From positions 322,851,038 to 322,915,037 of the forward strand of contig OY992536.1 in assembly GCA_963921195.1 (NCBI GenBank): 64,000 nt of DNA, given 5' to 3'. The position numbers and the translations under genes are program-made. This document shows positions 23,963-35,464 of this stretch, piece after piece. This DNA is from Pegoplata infirma (Eukaryota; Arthropoda; Insecta; Diptera; Anthomyiidae). How positions within the stretch are numbered: position 1 is the stretch's first letter; every line of letters begins with the position of its first letter. Below the pieces are notes generated by a model that ran no database searches, was not told the DNA's origin, and worked only from the letters and a program-made list of their open reading frames with translations.

Positions 23963-25030
23963 ACAAAGATGGAAGGAAAATGACCAGGATGTAAACAAAT
24001 AGAGGCTATTTGTACTGAAGTAATTTTTTTTTAAATCCTTAAAATGTTTCAGAATGAAAGAAATTGCATTTGAAAAACTTAAATGACAATAAAGTTAAAT
24101 GGCAATAGAGTTATCATTCTCTAAGAAAAAATTATTATCTGAATATTTTTATAGAAAAATGTTTCGAAATTCCAGACTTTATTTTTAGAAATTGTTTTGA
24201 TACTTATTTGACTCTAAATGTATTTTTTTTTTATTGTAAAACTATCTTAAATTTTAGGGAAAATGTCTTAAAACTTTTCTATAGAAAACATCCCACAGCA
24301 ACTGAGAAGTTTTCCTTTGAAAGAATGTTTCAGAATATACCAAGATTTTTTTAGCAAAAAAATTCTCAGAATCGAATAATATTTCTGAAGGAAAAACGTC
24401 TTAAAGTCTGAATATGTAAATTTTTCTTTTGAAATATGTCTTATAATAAAATTTTTTCTATATGAAAATGTTTCAGAATCTAGATGGCATTAAAACCGTA
24501 ACATTTTTCGTATTTTAAGAATATTGATTAAAAATTTCTTCATAAAATGTTTTAAAAACTGATAATTTTTTTGTATCTGATAATTTTCTTTTACGAATTA
24601 TGTTTTAGGATCTGAGAATTTTTGTATACGAAAAAGTTCTTAGAATCTGAGAATAACTTTGAAATATGAGAATTATTTCAGAGGTTTTTTATAAGAAAAA
24701 TATATCAGAATTTGGAATTTTTTTTATAGAAAGAATATCTCAAAATCTCAGATTATTTCTATAGAAAATTTTAAAAATCTGAGACATTTTCTATAAGAAA
24801 AGGTTAAGAATCTGAACAATTTTCTGAAAGGGTTATTTTTTTATATGAAAAATATTTAAGAATCTAATAGTTTTCTGTAGTAAAATTGTTTTATCATCTG
24901 AGACATTTTGTGAAGGGTACATGCATAAAAATCTAATACTTTATTATTTTTTTTTTATGAATAATAATGCTTTGTGTTATTAGGTATTGTTTTCGAAAAT
25001 TAAAAATTTTTATATAAAATTTTACGTGTC

Positions 25031-25223
25031 TATTCACAGTTGTGACTAGCTTTAACTGTCATAAGCCAATTTTTATGACTGAAAAGTCATAATATCAATC
25101 TTTAAATTTGCAAATGAAATTCAAAACTTTTAAATTTTTTTGTATAGAAAAATATTTGATGTTATAACTGTTCAATCATAAACATTGGCTTATGACAGTC
25201 ATAGTCTGTCATAACTGTGAATA
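25031..25223. mobile_element. 193-bp palindromic MITE nested in the hAT element
   Basis: TATTCACAGTTGTGACTAGC and ACTGTCATAAGCCAAT at the left are inverted at 25183-25223. No convincing target duplication beyond TA. Confidence 0.75.
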
Positions 25224-25534
25224 AGCACGTTTGTAAGACTATAAAAATGGTCCTCTTTTGGAAGTAAATACGACCGACAGGGTCCCCTTGTGAAAGAATT
25301 TTTTGAGTAAAAAAAGTTCCCCTGAATCCAAATGCTTGAAAAAAAAGTATTTTTCTTGGTTATTAATTTGTTACGCAATATTAAAAATATTAACAAAAAT
25401 TAACACAATACCCCCCCCCCCCTCAAACCGAACTTTATTGCTCTCCGATTATTTGGTAAAAAAAAAAATCTCCCCCCCCCCAAATGAAATTCCTGGATCC
25501 GCGCCTGGCTAGGAGGCTACCAAAATGGCAGATA

Positions 25535-25958
25535 CAGTGTTGTCAGTTTTTTGGGGATTTTTTCCCAAAAAAATCCCCAAATTAACTTTGACTTGTCATA
25601 ACTTTAAAACTAAATGACGGATTAGTTTTATTTTGGTCACATTGGATTCTTAAACATGTTTTCTGTAAGACTGATCCATAAAAAAAGGTCCAGAGTGTAC
25701 TAGTTCACTGAAATTAAACTTTTAATATGTCGACTGCTTTAAAAAAATATGCACAATTTTTTCTTCAACATTTTGTTACACTATTTTATTGTACGTGAAT
25801 ATGAACCTTGTTTTATTGATCAGGCTTACAGAAAACATGTTTAAGAATCCAATGTGACCAAAATAAAACTAATTCGCCATTTAGTTTTAAAGTTATGACA
25901 AGTCAAAGTCAATTTGGGGATTTTTTTGGGAAAAATCCCCAAAAAACTGACAACACTG
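25535..25958. mobile_element. 424-bp hAT MITE, 8-bp TSD
   Basis: TIRs begin CAGTGTTGTCAGTTTTTTGG and continue GGATTTTT...CCC. GGCAGATA flanks both sides (25527-25534, 25959-25966). Palindromic arms extend about 160 bases (CTTTGACTTGTCATAACTTT inverted near 25900). It lies only 20 bases from the right duplication of the larger hAT element. Confidence 0.95.
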
Positions 25959-25966
25959 GGCAGATA

Positions 25967-26740
25967 AACATTTTGTTTGATTTTGCTCGAAAAAGCTGTT
26001 ATTTTTTGAGCGGGCCTTGAACCACCTTAACGAAAAATTTTCATAAAAAGTTCGTACTATTTCCTTTAGCGAAGCCAAATGTTGGTTGAAAACATTATTT
26101 TAATCAATTTTACTGATAATAAAATTATAAACAGCAACAGGGGATTTTCTCTTAGTTCTTTTCCCAATCCAAACGTTAGAAAGTTTAACATATTGCAAGC
26201 TTAGGCTCTCTGAAAGAAAATTATATATCTCAAAATTGCAAAAAACCGCAACGTAAAATAAAAAAATGAATTCAGAATTATTTTCTTAACACTTTTCATC
26301 AATCAAAAACACGGCACACCACGGCTAACATTATTAAAAGCTTATTCGAAGTTTATATTTATTGAAAAAGTAATTTATTTGTGGTTAGGTTACAATGACA
26401 CGTTTTGTTAACAATAGCAATAACGTTCACCAAAATATTTTGTAATTTTTTGGTTACTTAATATCCCCTCTCTTCTCCATATTATACACGATATCCTTCT
26501 TAATGTTTAATAGCTGAAAAAATCGATTGAATTTATTTCAAAATTATGCGTTTTATGTTGCACTGAGCACGATGCTTGCAAATGCCAAATTCGACTGCCC
26601 GTCAATCAGCTTATATTTGTTTTTTTGAAAAACCAAATATGCAGTTATTTGCTTTAATATTTTCTTAATCGAACGTAATTAACACAAACATTATTATTGT
26701 TAGTTCGAAAAATGATTTTTGGCCAAGATTTCGGTTCAAA
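25967..26740. other. No gene seen
   Basis: AT-rich sequence without recognisable coding content or element ends. 26717-26760 is the inverse of 23525-23570. Confidence 0.5.
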
Positions 26741-27226
26741 TTACCTACTGTGCAATGGTGCGAGACAGAAGGGCCATTTTCAAGACCAACCCCCGTTAAT
26801 TTTTACGTCTAAACATTTCTTTGGAACAAACTAATACCCTATCTCCAATTTCTAAGGGGGCTCCCACACAAAACGACAATTTTTAAAATTTGATCCAACC
26901 GCTCTAACTGCCCATATAATGCCCTTAGAGCAACAAAATGTATGACCGACCCACAATATTTTTTTAGTCCACACATTTTTTTTGAACACATCTACCCTCT
27001 AAATTTAATTGTTAAGGCGATCCCCATACATTTTTTTTTGTAAATTTGTTTTAATTAATCAGCTTCTACCGGTCCAATGGTGCGTCCGAGAGGGGTCATT
27101 AGTGAAACCGACCCCCATTTATTTTTACCCTACAACATTTTTTTTTCAAACATACTTATGCCCTATCTCCACTCCCTTAGTAGGCTCCCATACAAATAAG
27201 AGTTGGAGCAAATTTTATAAAAATGT
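26741..27226 (+). repeat. Three degenerate tandem units of ~155-165 bp
   Basis: Units start near 26741, 26903 and 27060. Each carries a CAATGGTGCG-like or CTCTAACTGCCC start, then GACC(A/G)ACCC, TTTTTA, ACATTTTTTTT, ACCCT(A/C)T and GGCTCCCATACAAA-like landmarks in the same order. Divergence between units is high. No function can be assigned. Confidence 0.6.
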
Positions 27227-27234
27227 AATTTTGA

Positions 27235-27460
27235 ATGGAATCCTCTAACTTCCCCCCGCAATTCCGGAAAAGTGACCCGAAGGACATCCGCCATAATGTA
27301 CATTTTTCTTCTTCAATGTGTTCCTAATGAATTTAGAAAAAAAATATAAATATTTTAAATTTTTTTTAAATAAAATTATCAAAGCTTGAAAAAAGATGTT
27401 TTGAGAATCTCCCCAAAATCATGTTATTTTTTTGGCATCAAGTTTGAACGGATTAATCGT
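27235..27460. repeat. Inner arm (partner 11940-12075)
   Basis: TAACTTCCCCCCGCAATTCC, GGACATCCGCCAT, TTTTGAGAATCTCCCC and TTTGGCATCAAGTTTGAAC are the inverse of 11940-12075, with about 90 extra bases. Confidence 0.75.
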
Positions 27461-28139
27461 TCTAAGCTAGATAATGTTTTCACATTTCTTCAGTAAAATT
27501 TGATGGCGGTTCTTTTCATAGAACATATTTGTTTCTATTTCTCTTTTTCAGGGATCATTTTTGTCCTTTTTTTCAAATGTTCTTAAAAAAAACAATAAAA
27601 CCTTCGTTTAAAGGGTTAAAATATACTACAAATATTTTTTGCTTAAATTTTTTACTAGAGCTTATTAAACGCCATTAGTTTGGGACTACAACTCTATTGA
27701 AATTCAATGAAAAAAGTACTAAAATTTCCCCTTAAAAAAGGAGTTAATATATTCTAAGAAAAGAACCGCCACCAAATATTACTGAAGAAATGTGGAAACA
27801 CTATTTAGCTTAGAAGTTGGTTTAATTAATTTTTTTTCACAGAAAAAGTTTGAATCAATCAATCAACAAAAACTGGGATTCAATTAATTTTTTTATTGAA
27901 ATTCCTCCAATTAAAAAAATTGTTATACCAATCATAACATTGTAGGTGATAGATTGAAAATTTTTTCAATCAAACATTTTTTTCGATTTTGATCAAAAGA
28001 TTGATCAATTTTTTATTTATAGTCAAACAAAATAATAATTGATTTAACAAATGAATTGTAAAAAAAAGTAAAACCTGATTATTTTGTATATTTTTTAAAA
28101 TTTTAAAATTTGTAATTCGACAGTTGAAAATTTGTAATT
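27461..28139. other. No gene seen; local inverted repeats
   Basis: TTCTAAGAAAAGAACCGCCA (27753) faces TGGCGGTTCTTTTCATAGAA (27503), and the same word is also at 11488. 27800-28060 has iterated AATTGATTCAATTAA-like words. Nothing coding. Confidence 0.5.
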
Positions 28140-30043
28140 CGGCAGTTAAAGAAACACACTGATTGATTCATTTTAATTTTGTTAATTAATAGATTTAATT
28201 GAAAATTATTAGCCAATAACTTTACAATTTTAAATTCAAAAAACGGCTAGCACCACTGAATTCAGGGTAATCTAATTAACTTTACCAGTAGGGTGCTCAG
28301 CTTGCTAAAAAAAGTGTAAAATTCGAGCACAGTGTATTTAAATTTAATATTACAGACTGAAAATCACAATTTAGTAATAATTGGTTGGAGGGTATTTAAA
28401 GTATATTAAATACAAATATTTTACGAAAAGAATGAAACCAAGTAGAAAAGTTAAATTCGACTTGGCCGAATCCATGAATACCCTCCACAAAGAAAATTTC
28501 AAATCGAATGTAACTTTGATATCATGAACATTTTTTAGAACAGATTCATACTGCAATAGTTTCTGAAATTCAAAATAATTAAAAAAAAAAAACATTGATT
28601 TAACAAACGATTGCTTTCGTAGAATCGATTCCAGGATAATATAATACGTTCTTGAACCGATAATTTGGAACAGACATTTTTTTGGGGATTTTTACACTTA
28701 GAGAATACAATTTTATCATTATTTTTTATTATTTTCTATAACAACACCCCATTTTCAAACCCCCCTTCGTTCTAAACCAGGTCAATCAACTTCAAATAGC
28801 GTAAAAATATTTAATATTTTGAACAAATATACAAAAAAACATGTAAAGAAAATGGTGATTTTTTAGGAGTTGTAACTTTTTTAAATCCTTAAATAATCTA
28901 TTAACATCTTTCAAATACTTTTATTTAAATTAACATTTTATTTGCAGCTGTATTTTTTACTTAATTTAATTCCAAAGAATGGAATTTCTTATTTTAACCT
29001 AATTCATCAAAAGGACACACAATCAACAAAAGAATGACAGTTTAACATTTTGCAAATAAAAAAAAAAAAATAAACTCGACATTAAAATATTTAACATATT
29101 CAGTTTCAGTTCTTATTTTTCAATTTTAAAGATGCAAAACAGTCTGGTAAAATCCCCCAGAACTTATGACAACTCTTCTTCTCGTTGCTCGTTGTTGCTT
29201 GATTTGAATAAAAAATTTCAAAGTTGCAAATGGTAGAAAAATTGACATTTTTCAACTTAAAAAAGAAAAAAAAAAACAACCAAAGAAACAAACAAACATG
29301 TCACTTAAAAAACACGTCAAACGCACCACGAAATGTATTTACCGTGAGTGAAACTCAGTTACGATGGTTGATGATTTTCTGTTTCCATCAAACTTCTGTT
29401 TCCTTTGGCTTCCTCCACTTCTGTTTATGCTGTTTTTTTTCTTGGTACATTCATCTAAAAAAAATTGAAACTGAAATGCAAATTATATTGTTAAAACCTT
29501 GCGTTATATCAACACATTCAACACGATCTTGGTTAAGATTGCATAAATTTATTAAAACCAAAAAAAAAAAATAGTGTATAAAGTACCACAGTAGATATTT
29601 CGTACATAAAAAAAGTATAAGAAATCTGACAACATTCGTGATTTGAAAATTTCTTCATTTGTTTTAAATGTTGTACAAAAAAAAAAGAAAAATATGTTAA
29701 AATTTATTAAAATTTTTTCAATTATTTTTATGAATTTATTTATGTGTGAATATGGGAGACTTTTGAAAATGTTTTAACAATAGGTACGTTTTTATACCCA
29801 ACACCACTTTGTCACAGACGCAACCATAGAGTATACATAGAGGCGAAGGTGTCGAAAAGTTGTCAAAGTACAACTTGTATGCATGTATTTGTTGACAAAG
29901 TACGACTTGTAAACATGTATTGTGTGGTGGATTCACTTCGACAACTTACGTGTGAGAAATCAGAAAAAGATAGCAATATTGTTTTTTCTTTCACCTTCGC
30001 CTCTATGTTTCTCTATGGACGCAACACCGATAACTAGGATAAG
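28140..30043. repeat. Middle right arm of the large inverted repeat
   Basis: Inverse of 8930-11200. It holds a right-arm copy of the ACAAGTAGAAAAGTT repeat end (28435-28590) and lacks the hAT MITE present in the left arm. It carries its own insertion (29825-30017). The 116-codon frame 29224-29574 has a mirrored counterpart in the left arm but I do not recognise it. Confidence 0.85.
29825..30017. mobile_element. 193-bp MITE with 8-bp TSD GACGCAAC
   Basis: The ends CATAGAG...ACATAGAGGCGAAGGTG and the inverse are flanked by GACGCAAC (29817-29824, 30018-30025). The left arm at 8960-8985 shows the uninterrupted site (AACAGATGCAACATTG in inverse context). The 8-bp duplication fits a hAT or P-type element; the tips do not decide it. 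Confidence 0.9.
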
Positions 30044-30627
30044 TACACAGAAAAAACGAATTGTTATATTGACCCTAATATTTGTGAATACAATTAATTT
30101 TTTCACTGAAACTGCTCCTATACGGAAATTTGTAATATCAACAAACGTTTGTAAATTTTGATTGTTGAAAAAAGAATTTTGTTTTTTTCAACAAAGAAAT
30201 TCAACAAACACAAATGCAATTTGTAGATCTGACAAAAGTAAAAAATCTTAATTTTTTTTTTAACAAAGAAATTCAACAAAAAATTGTGTTTGTGTACACA
30301 ATTTTTTGCTCTGACAAATGAAAAATAAAGGGACACCTTTTTTTTAGCTGCCCAAATTCAGATTTAGGAGGCGAAAGTGAGGGGGGAGGATACGGTAATT
30401 TTTCAGTTTTTTGCGTTTATCTCCTATATTATACAAAAAAAAAACCTAGTCATGTTGCATACCAAATAAAAGGTCTTTGGAAAATCTATCTTCATGTGCA
30501 AATAACGTGTCCAAACATGCACAACTTTTCGTCATATTGAGTAAAATGCCAAAATTTTAGAACATTTTTGTTATTAAGTTGAAAAATATTTACTTTTTTG
30601 ACACGTTGTTAGCGCCACGAGATAGGT
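30044..30627. other. No gene seen; solo CACAGAAAAAAC end and CAACAAA-rich field
   Basis: TA then CACAGAAAAAACGAATTGTT at 30042-30063 looks like the left end of a T-type element. The next 270 bases are rich in TTCAACAAA and TTTGTAAA words. No right end is convincing. 30345-30420 resembles the interior of the CAAGGAAGG MITE (TAGCTGCCCAAATT). Confidence 0.5.
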
Positions 30628-30867
30628 ACCCAGGCAGAAAAATACAAACGGGAGAGCGCTGGCAAAGTACTTTTTATGGTCGCTTGAGTGCTGGGAAAGC
30701 ATCACAGTTTAGTACTCCCCCAGCGTCCAAAATGATAACCACGGTAAACGGTATGCCGTTGCTATTTTAAAGCGCTTTAAAAGCGCTTTAAACACAAAAA
30801 ATATGGTACTATTATAGCACTTTTAGAACAAAAAAATGGGACGTATCTAAATTGTATTAGTCCATAA

Positions 30868-31049
30868 AGCTTGATTTTCATGTTAACTACCCTTGACTAC
30901 CCTTATCTACTATTTCCCAGTATTGGAGGATAGCAATTGTCAAATTCAAATAATTTTTCATACAAAATTATTTAAACCCGGTTTGTATCACCAATACTGG
31001 GAAATAGTAGATAAGGGTGGTCAAGGGTAGTTAACGTGTAAACTGCCCT
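30868..31049. mobile_element. 182-bp hairpin MITE, TSD TAA, in El1 left arm
   Basis: The hairpin GTTAACTACCCTTGACTACC / inverse encloses TTATCTACTATTTCCCAGTA and its inverse. TAA flanks at 30865-30867 and 31050-31052. The El1 right arm (about 32527-32540) has the single TAA, so the insertion is precise. Confidence 0.85.
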
Positions 31050-31494
31050 TAAGACACAACTTTTTTTGGTGTTTATTTGAATAAAGAAATTTATTAAATT
31101 AGGATAAAAAATTGATTGACTAATTTATTAGGATAAAAAAAATTTCGACAAACTTTAAAATATTTTCCTGGAAAATTTTGTTTTGCGTTTTCTTTGCGTT
31201 TTGGAATAAAAAATTTATTAAAAATGCTTTTAGGAAAAATTTTGGAAAAGTCCCGAAAAAAAGTGGTGTATTGAACCGAAACGGGTTGTGCTCCAAAGGG
31301 ATAGGCCCAGTGACATTTTATATCCGAAGTTTAAGACACTTCCTCACTAAACAAACAGGTGTTTTTATATAAAAGGTGTCAAGTTTGTAATATGTGGGTC
31401 ATTGTGTATAAGTGACATATCATGAGAACTATCAAGGACCGGCCACTAATCCTGCAGGGAAATAAAAAATATTCCAATTGTTATGAAAATTAAT

Positions 31495-32919
31495 ACCCAG
31501 GCAGAAACTGCCAACCGTTCCAAAGAAAAAGTATCGGCAAAGCACTTTATTTTTTGTGTAGAAGGTAGTATGAATTTGAAAAAGTGCTTTGCAAGCGCTT
31601 TGCCAATGTTTTTCTATTTAAATCCGTTCAAAGTAGTGCCTGCGGTCAGTACCGTAGTACCGGGAATACCGGTATTACCGGGAAATGGTACCGGTTTCCC
31701 GGTTCTTGAATTATTCCCGGTATTCCCGGGAATACCGGTATTCCCGGTTACTGTTCTGACGGTATTCCCGGGACTACCGGTATGCATATTTTGAAAAATT
31801 ATGTATAATTAAAATTTTTTCTTCCCTTTTAACAAAAGCAAATACAAAACATGTAAAAAACACCATTTCCATTTTTTTATGAATTTAATACTGATTAAAT
31901 GGTGTAATTTAAATATTTTATGGTATAGTATTTTTTGTTTTTTGAGAACCGGTACCAGGATCAGAAACGGGAATACCGGTATTCCCGGGAATATACATAG
32001 AACCGGGAAACCGGTTCTAGAATAGGTAATACCGGTATTCCCGGGAATACCGAGAACCGGGAAATGGGGGGCACTATTTCAAAGTATAAATTTTTTATTA
32101 AAATTTATAAATTTTCATAACAATTGGAATATTTTTTATTTCCCTGCAGGATAAGTGGCCGGTCCTTGATAGTTCTCATGATATGTCACTTATACACAAT
32201 GACCTACATATTGCAAACTGGACACCTTTTATATAAAAACACCTGTTTCTTTCGTGAGGAAGTGTCATAAACTCCGGATACACCACCCTTAAACTCCGGA
32301 TACATACCCGTTTAGGTTCAATACACCACTTTTTTTCGGAACTTTTCCAAATTTTTTCCTAAAAGCATTTTTAATAAATTTTTTTATTCCAAAACGCAAA
32401 GAAAACTGCAAACAAATTTTTTGCGGGACTTAGAAATTTTTTTTATCCTAATAAATGAGTCAATAAATTTTTTATCCTAATTTAATAAATTTCTTTATTC
32501 AAATAAACACCAAAAAATTTGTGTCTTATGGACTTATGTATACAATTTAGATACGTCCCATTTTTTTGTTCTAAAAGTGCTATAATAGTACCATATTTTT
32601 TGTTTTTAAAGCGCTTTAAAATAGCAATGGCATACCGTTTACCGTGGTTATCATTTTGGACGCTGGGAGAGTACTAAACTGTGATGCTTTCCCAGCACAC
32701 AAGCGACCATGAAAGGTACTTTGCCAGCGCTCTCCCGTTCGTATTTTTCTGCCTGGGTAAATTAAAAAAAAATATATATATTTTGAACCGATTTAAATAG
32801 AAAAACATTGACAAAGCGCTTGGAAAGCACTTTTTCGAATTCATACTACCTTCTACACAAAAAATTAAGTGCTTTGCCGAGCCTTTTCCTTTGGAACGGT
32901 TGGCAGTTTCTGCCTGGGT
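31495..32919. mobile_element. Foldback arms El2, ends CCCAGGCAGAAA, interleaved with El1
   Basis: The left arm, 31495-31630 (AACTGCCAACCGTTCCAAAG, GTGCTTTGCAAGCGCTTTGC), is the inverse of 32780-32919. Its left arm lies in the El1 loop and its right arm lies 20 bases beyond the right end of El1. TA precedes and follows the CCCAGGC tips. Confidence 0.8.
31634..32076. mobile_element. 443-bp element TAGTGCC...GGCACTA with CCGGGAATACCGG words
   Basis: The tips TAGTGCC/GGCACTA are flanked by GTTCAAAG (31626-31633) and TTTCAAAG (32077-32084), a 7-of-8 target duplication that fits a hAT-like insertion. Both ends are packed with the palindromic word GGGAATACCGGTATTCCCGG, about ten full or partial copies. 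The frame 31483-31794 is a product of these words. Confidence 0.8.
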
Positions 32920-35464
32920 ATTTTTAATGCCTTTAATCTGATGCTAAATATGGTTACATATATTAATTTTGAGTAAATAGGCGTAAATCGTAAAATAACT
33001 GAAAAAGGTCTATTTCCCCCCATACAAATCGACCGCCCCTAAAAATGAGTTTGGGCCGCTAAAAAAAAATAATGTCGAATTAATTTTCGTTCTGAACAAC
33101 ATATTATGAAATCTTTTTTAAATTTCAACTCAGTGAAACTGAAATAAATCTTTAAAAAAACCGGCAGTTTTTGGAATTTAGGAAAACTGTAAATGCAGTT
33201 GTGTAAACAAGACCATCACTGAGCAATGTTTAAGGATTACCCCACTTTATCCGTAAAAGTTACAGAGGGTTAAAGTTGAAAAATCGATAAAAATGGCTTG
33301 AAATAATCCATAGTTTTTACCTTCTTTCGCATTTTTTTTAAGTTCTCCTTATATTTCAATCTTTTCCGGCATAACACAAAGTCAGTACATATAAAAGATT
33401 ATTTTAATGTTGGCTTGATAGATGCTTCATCGCTTTTTAAGAAGTTATAAGACGGTTAAGTTTTGAAACCTAAAATTAAGAGTTTTTAAATTTTAGAGGT
33501 TTTTTGATCAGGGATTTCGGCCCCTCTATAAAATGAAAAAAGTTGAACTAACTGTTGTAATTCTTAACATTTTGGAATTAATCCCGTTAATGTGCCACGA
33601 ATAGTTAAGGAGTTTCAGCAGATCAAAGTTCGAAAGAAAAAACGTAATTTTTTTAAAATACCAGTTTTTACGAGGCACATTCGCGGTTTCATTCGAAATT
33701 TGGTGGACTCTTGCGTAAACCGAGTTTTTTAGGAGTTTACATAAAAAAATTACTGGCGGGTTTATAAAAAATAAATTGCAAGAATTTTATGGCATTTTTG
33801 AAAATTGTGCGAAATTTGCAAATCTGTTTCCAATTTTTTTAGTAGCAATTAATGCATCATGTTCATTTTAATACACCAAAAGACGTGCCTTAACGGGTAG
33901 GACTGATTTGCTTTTTTAATTTTTACTTTAAGCCATTCTGAGCGGAAAGCGCGATGATTTTATCTAAACCTGTTTTGATCTGGCACATCCAAGGCTTTAC
34001 ACGAAATCGGATGAAATTTTTTTTTAATTAAAAGCCCACTTGATGTGTCATCATAAAATCAGAGGCGGGTTAAAAAATTTTGATGATTATAGATTTTTTG
34101 GACCATATTAAATTTTCTTGTTATAAAAAAGCATCACCGATTTTTTTAAACACTGGTACAATGATACGATTTTCCGTGATTTGTTTTTTCAGTAAAACCA
34201 ACGCGCATTGCCTAAATATGTTATAAAAAATTGTGAAACTTTTCTTTTACCGCGAATTAATTGCGATTTTAGATATATTTTTTTTAAATCGTTTGGTCAT
34301 TAAAGGGTTAAATTTATATCATATATTTTAGAAGAAATGATATATCCTGGCATGTTTTAATAACGCATGCAACAAATGTGTAGAAAAAAAAATATTTAAA
34401 ATATTTTTAAGATTTTTTAAAACCGATAAATCTTAAAACCGCCATAACTTTTGACCCCCTTGCGCGATTTAATTGACGCGAACGAATTTCTTATTCTTAA
34501 ATAGCTTCTAATATTTATGCCAACTTTCATCGATGTGCCATCAAAACAAAAATCACATCTTTTTTACCTCAAAATTTAAGTCTTAGCCGGAACTCCTCAT
34601 ATCCAAATTTCTAGGTAATGTGTTGTGAAAAGTAATGACTGCCAATTACATTACTTATAACAACTACTCATTACCCACTGCATTATTTTAGTCCAAAAAG
34701 CAACTAGTGGCTTATATTGTAATATGTAAATACTTATTTGCAATAATATAAATAAAAAGTTATTGAAAATGTTAAAAATAAATACTTATTTGCAAGTTCA
34801 CTTGGGAAATTAAGTCCAAGTAGAAAAAAACAATATTTGTTTCACCTTTTCAGCTTAAAGTTTCGCGAAAACGAATAATCCAATGATAAATATTTTTTTG
34901 CCCGGGTTCTGATAGCTAATTTTGGGTAATTGGGGTACGCTGATTTCAAATCTGCCTTCCGTTTTTTGGGGTCAGCTCTAGTTTTCGAGATATAGTTGTA
35001 GAAAACTTTGAAAATAGGCTATTTTTGGCATATTTGTGAGTCCATATTTACCAACACTGGTCTTTTATTAAAAAAGTGAATGACGATTTTAGGTATGCTG
35101 GATATGCTGATTCCAAAAATGCCCTTCGTTTTTTTGAGTCATCTTTAGTTTTTGAGATATTGCTAAAATAAAATTTTAAAATTCTCATTTATGCCAGAAT
35201 TCGATAAAAAAAATTTTTGTAGTTTCATTTTATAAGAGAGGTGCCACGCCCCTTAACCCAATCTTGCCTATATTTTCTACAAAGTTAAGCAAACAAAAAT
35301 TAGCATCCTGTACTCAAATTTGTTGAAAAATGTTTTTCAGGAGCCAAATAAAAGCAGTTTGTTGTTTTGGGTTACATGGGAGGTGCCACGCCCACGCCAC
35401 CTACCCACATCACACATTCCTTAGAACAATTCCCAAAATCAAGTAAGCATATGATGTAAATATA
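32920..35464. other. No gene seen; unassigned repeat-like DNA
   Basis: Several sentence-like blocks common in fly interspersed repeats are present (TGCCACGCCC at 35231 and 35391; AACTTTTGACCCCCTTGCGC at 34446; AGTTTTCGAGATATAG at 34980). No frame over 60 codons is recognisable, and I cannot place boundaries. Confidence 0.45.

Larger units (their letters stand above)
23781..25507. mobile_element. 1727-bp non-autonomous hAT element, 8-bp TSD
   Basis: Terminal repeats CAGGCGCGGATCCAGG and its inverse are flanked by GCTAGGAG on both sides (23773-23780 and 25508-25515). GGCGGATCCAGG-like tips plus an 8-bp duplication are typical of hAT transposons. The interior has no transposase. It contains a purine-rich satellite-like block, then a long field of TCAGAATCTGAGA-like words (24040-24910), and a nested palindrome (25031-25223). 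Confidence 0.95.
30628..32758. mobile_element. Foldback element El1, ends CCCAGGCAGAAA, TA flanks
   Basis: The left arm, 30628-31487, is the inverse of 32108-32758: GGGAGAGCGCTGGCAAAGTA, GTGCTGGGAAAGCATCACAG and GGACCGGCCACTAATCCTGC, with mates at the other side. TA adjoins CCCAGGC on both ends. The left arm has a TAA-type MITE absent from the right arm. The frames inside (30579-30770, 31178-31372) are not recognisable. Confidence 0.85.

Noticed and set aside
23654..23998. Lys/Glu-rich frame and its Phe/Ser-rich opposite
   Set aside because: Produced by the purine-rich GGAAA tract inside a hAT element.
31483..31794. 103-codon frame with Pro/Gly/Phe repeats
   Set aside because: Produced by the iterated GGGAATACCGGTATTCCC words of the 31634-32076 element.
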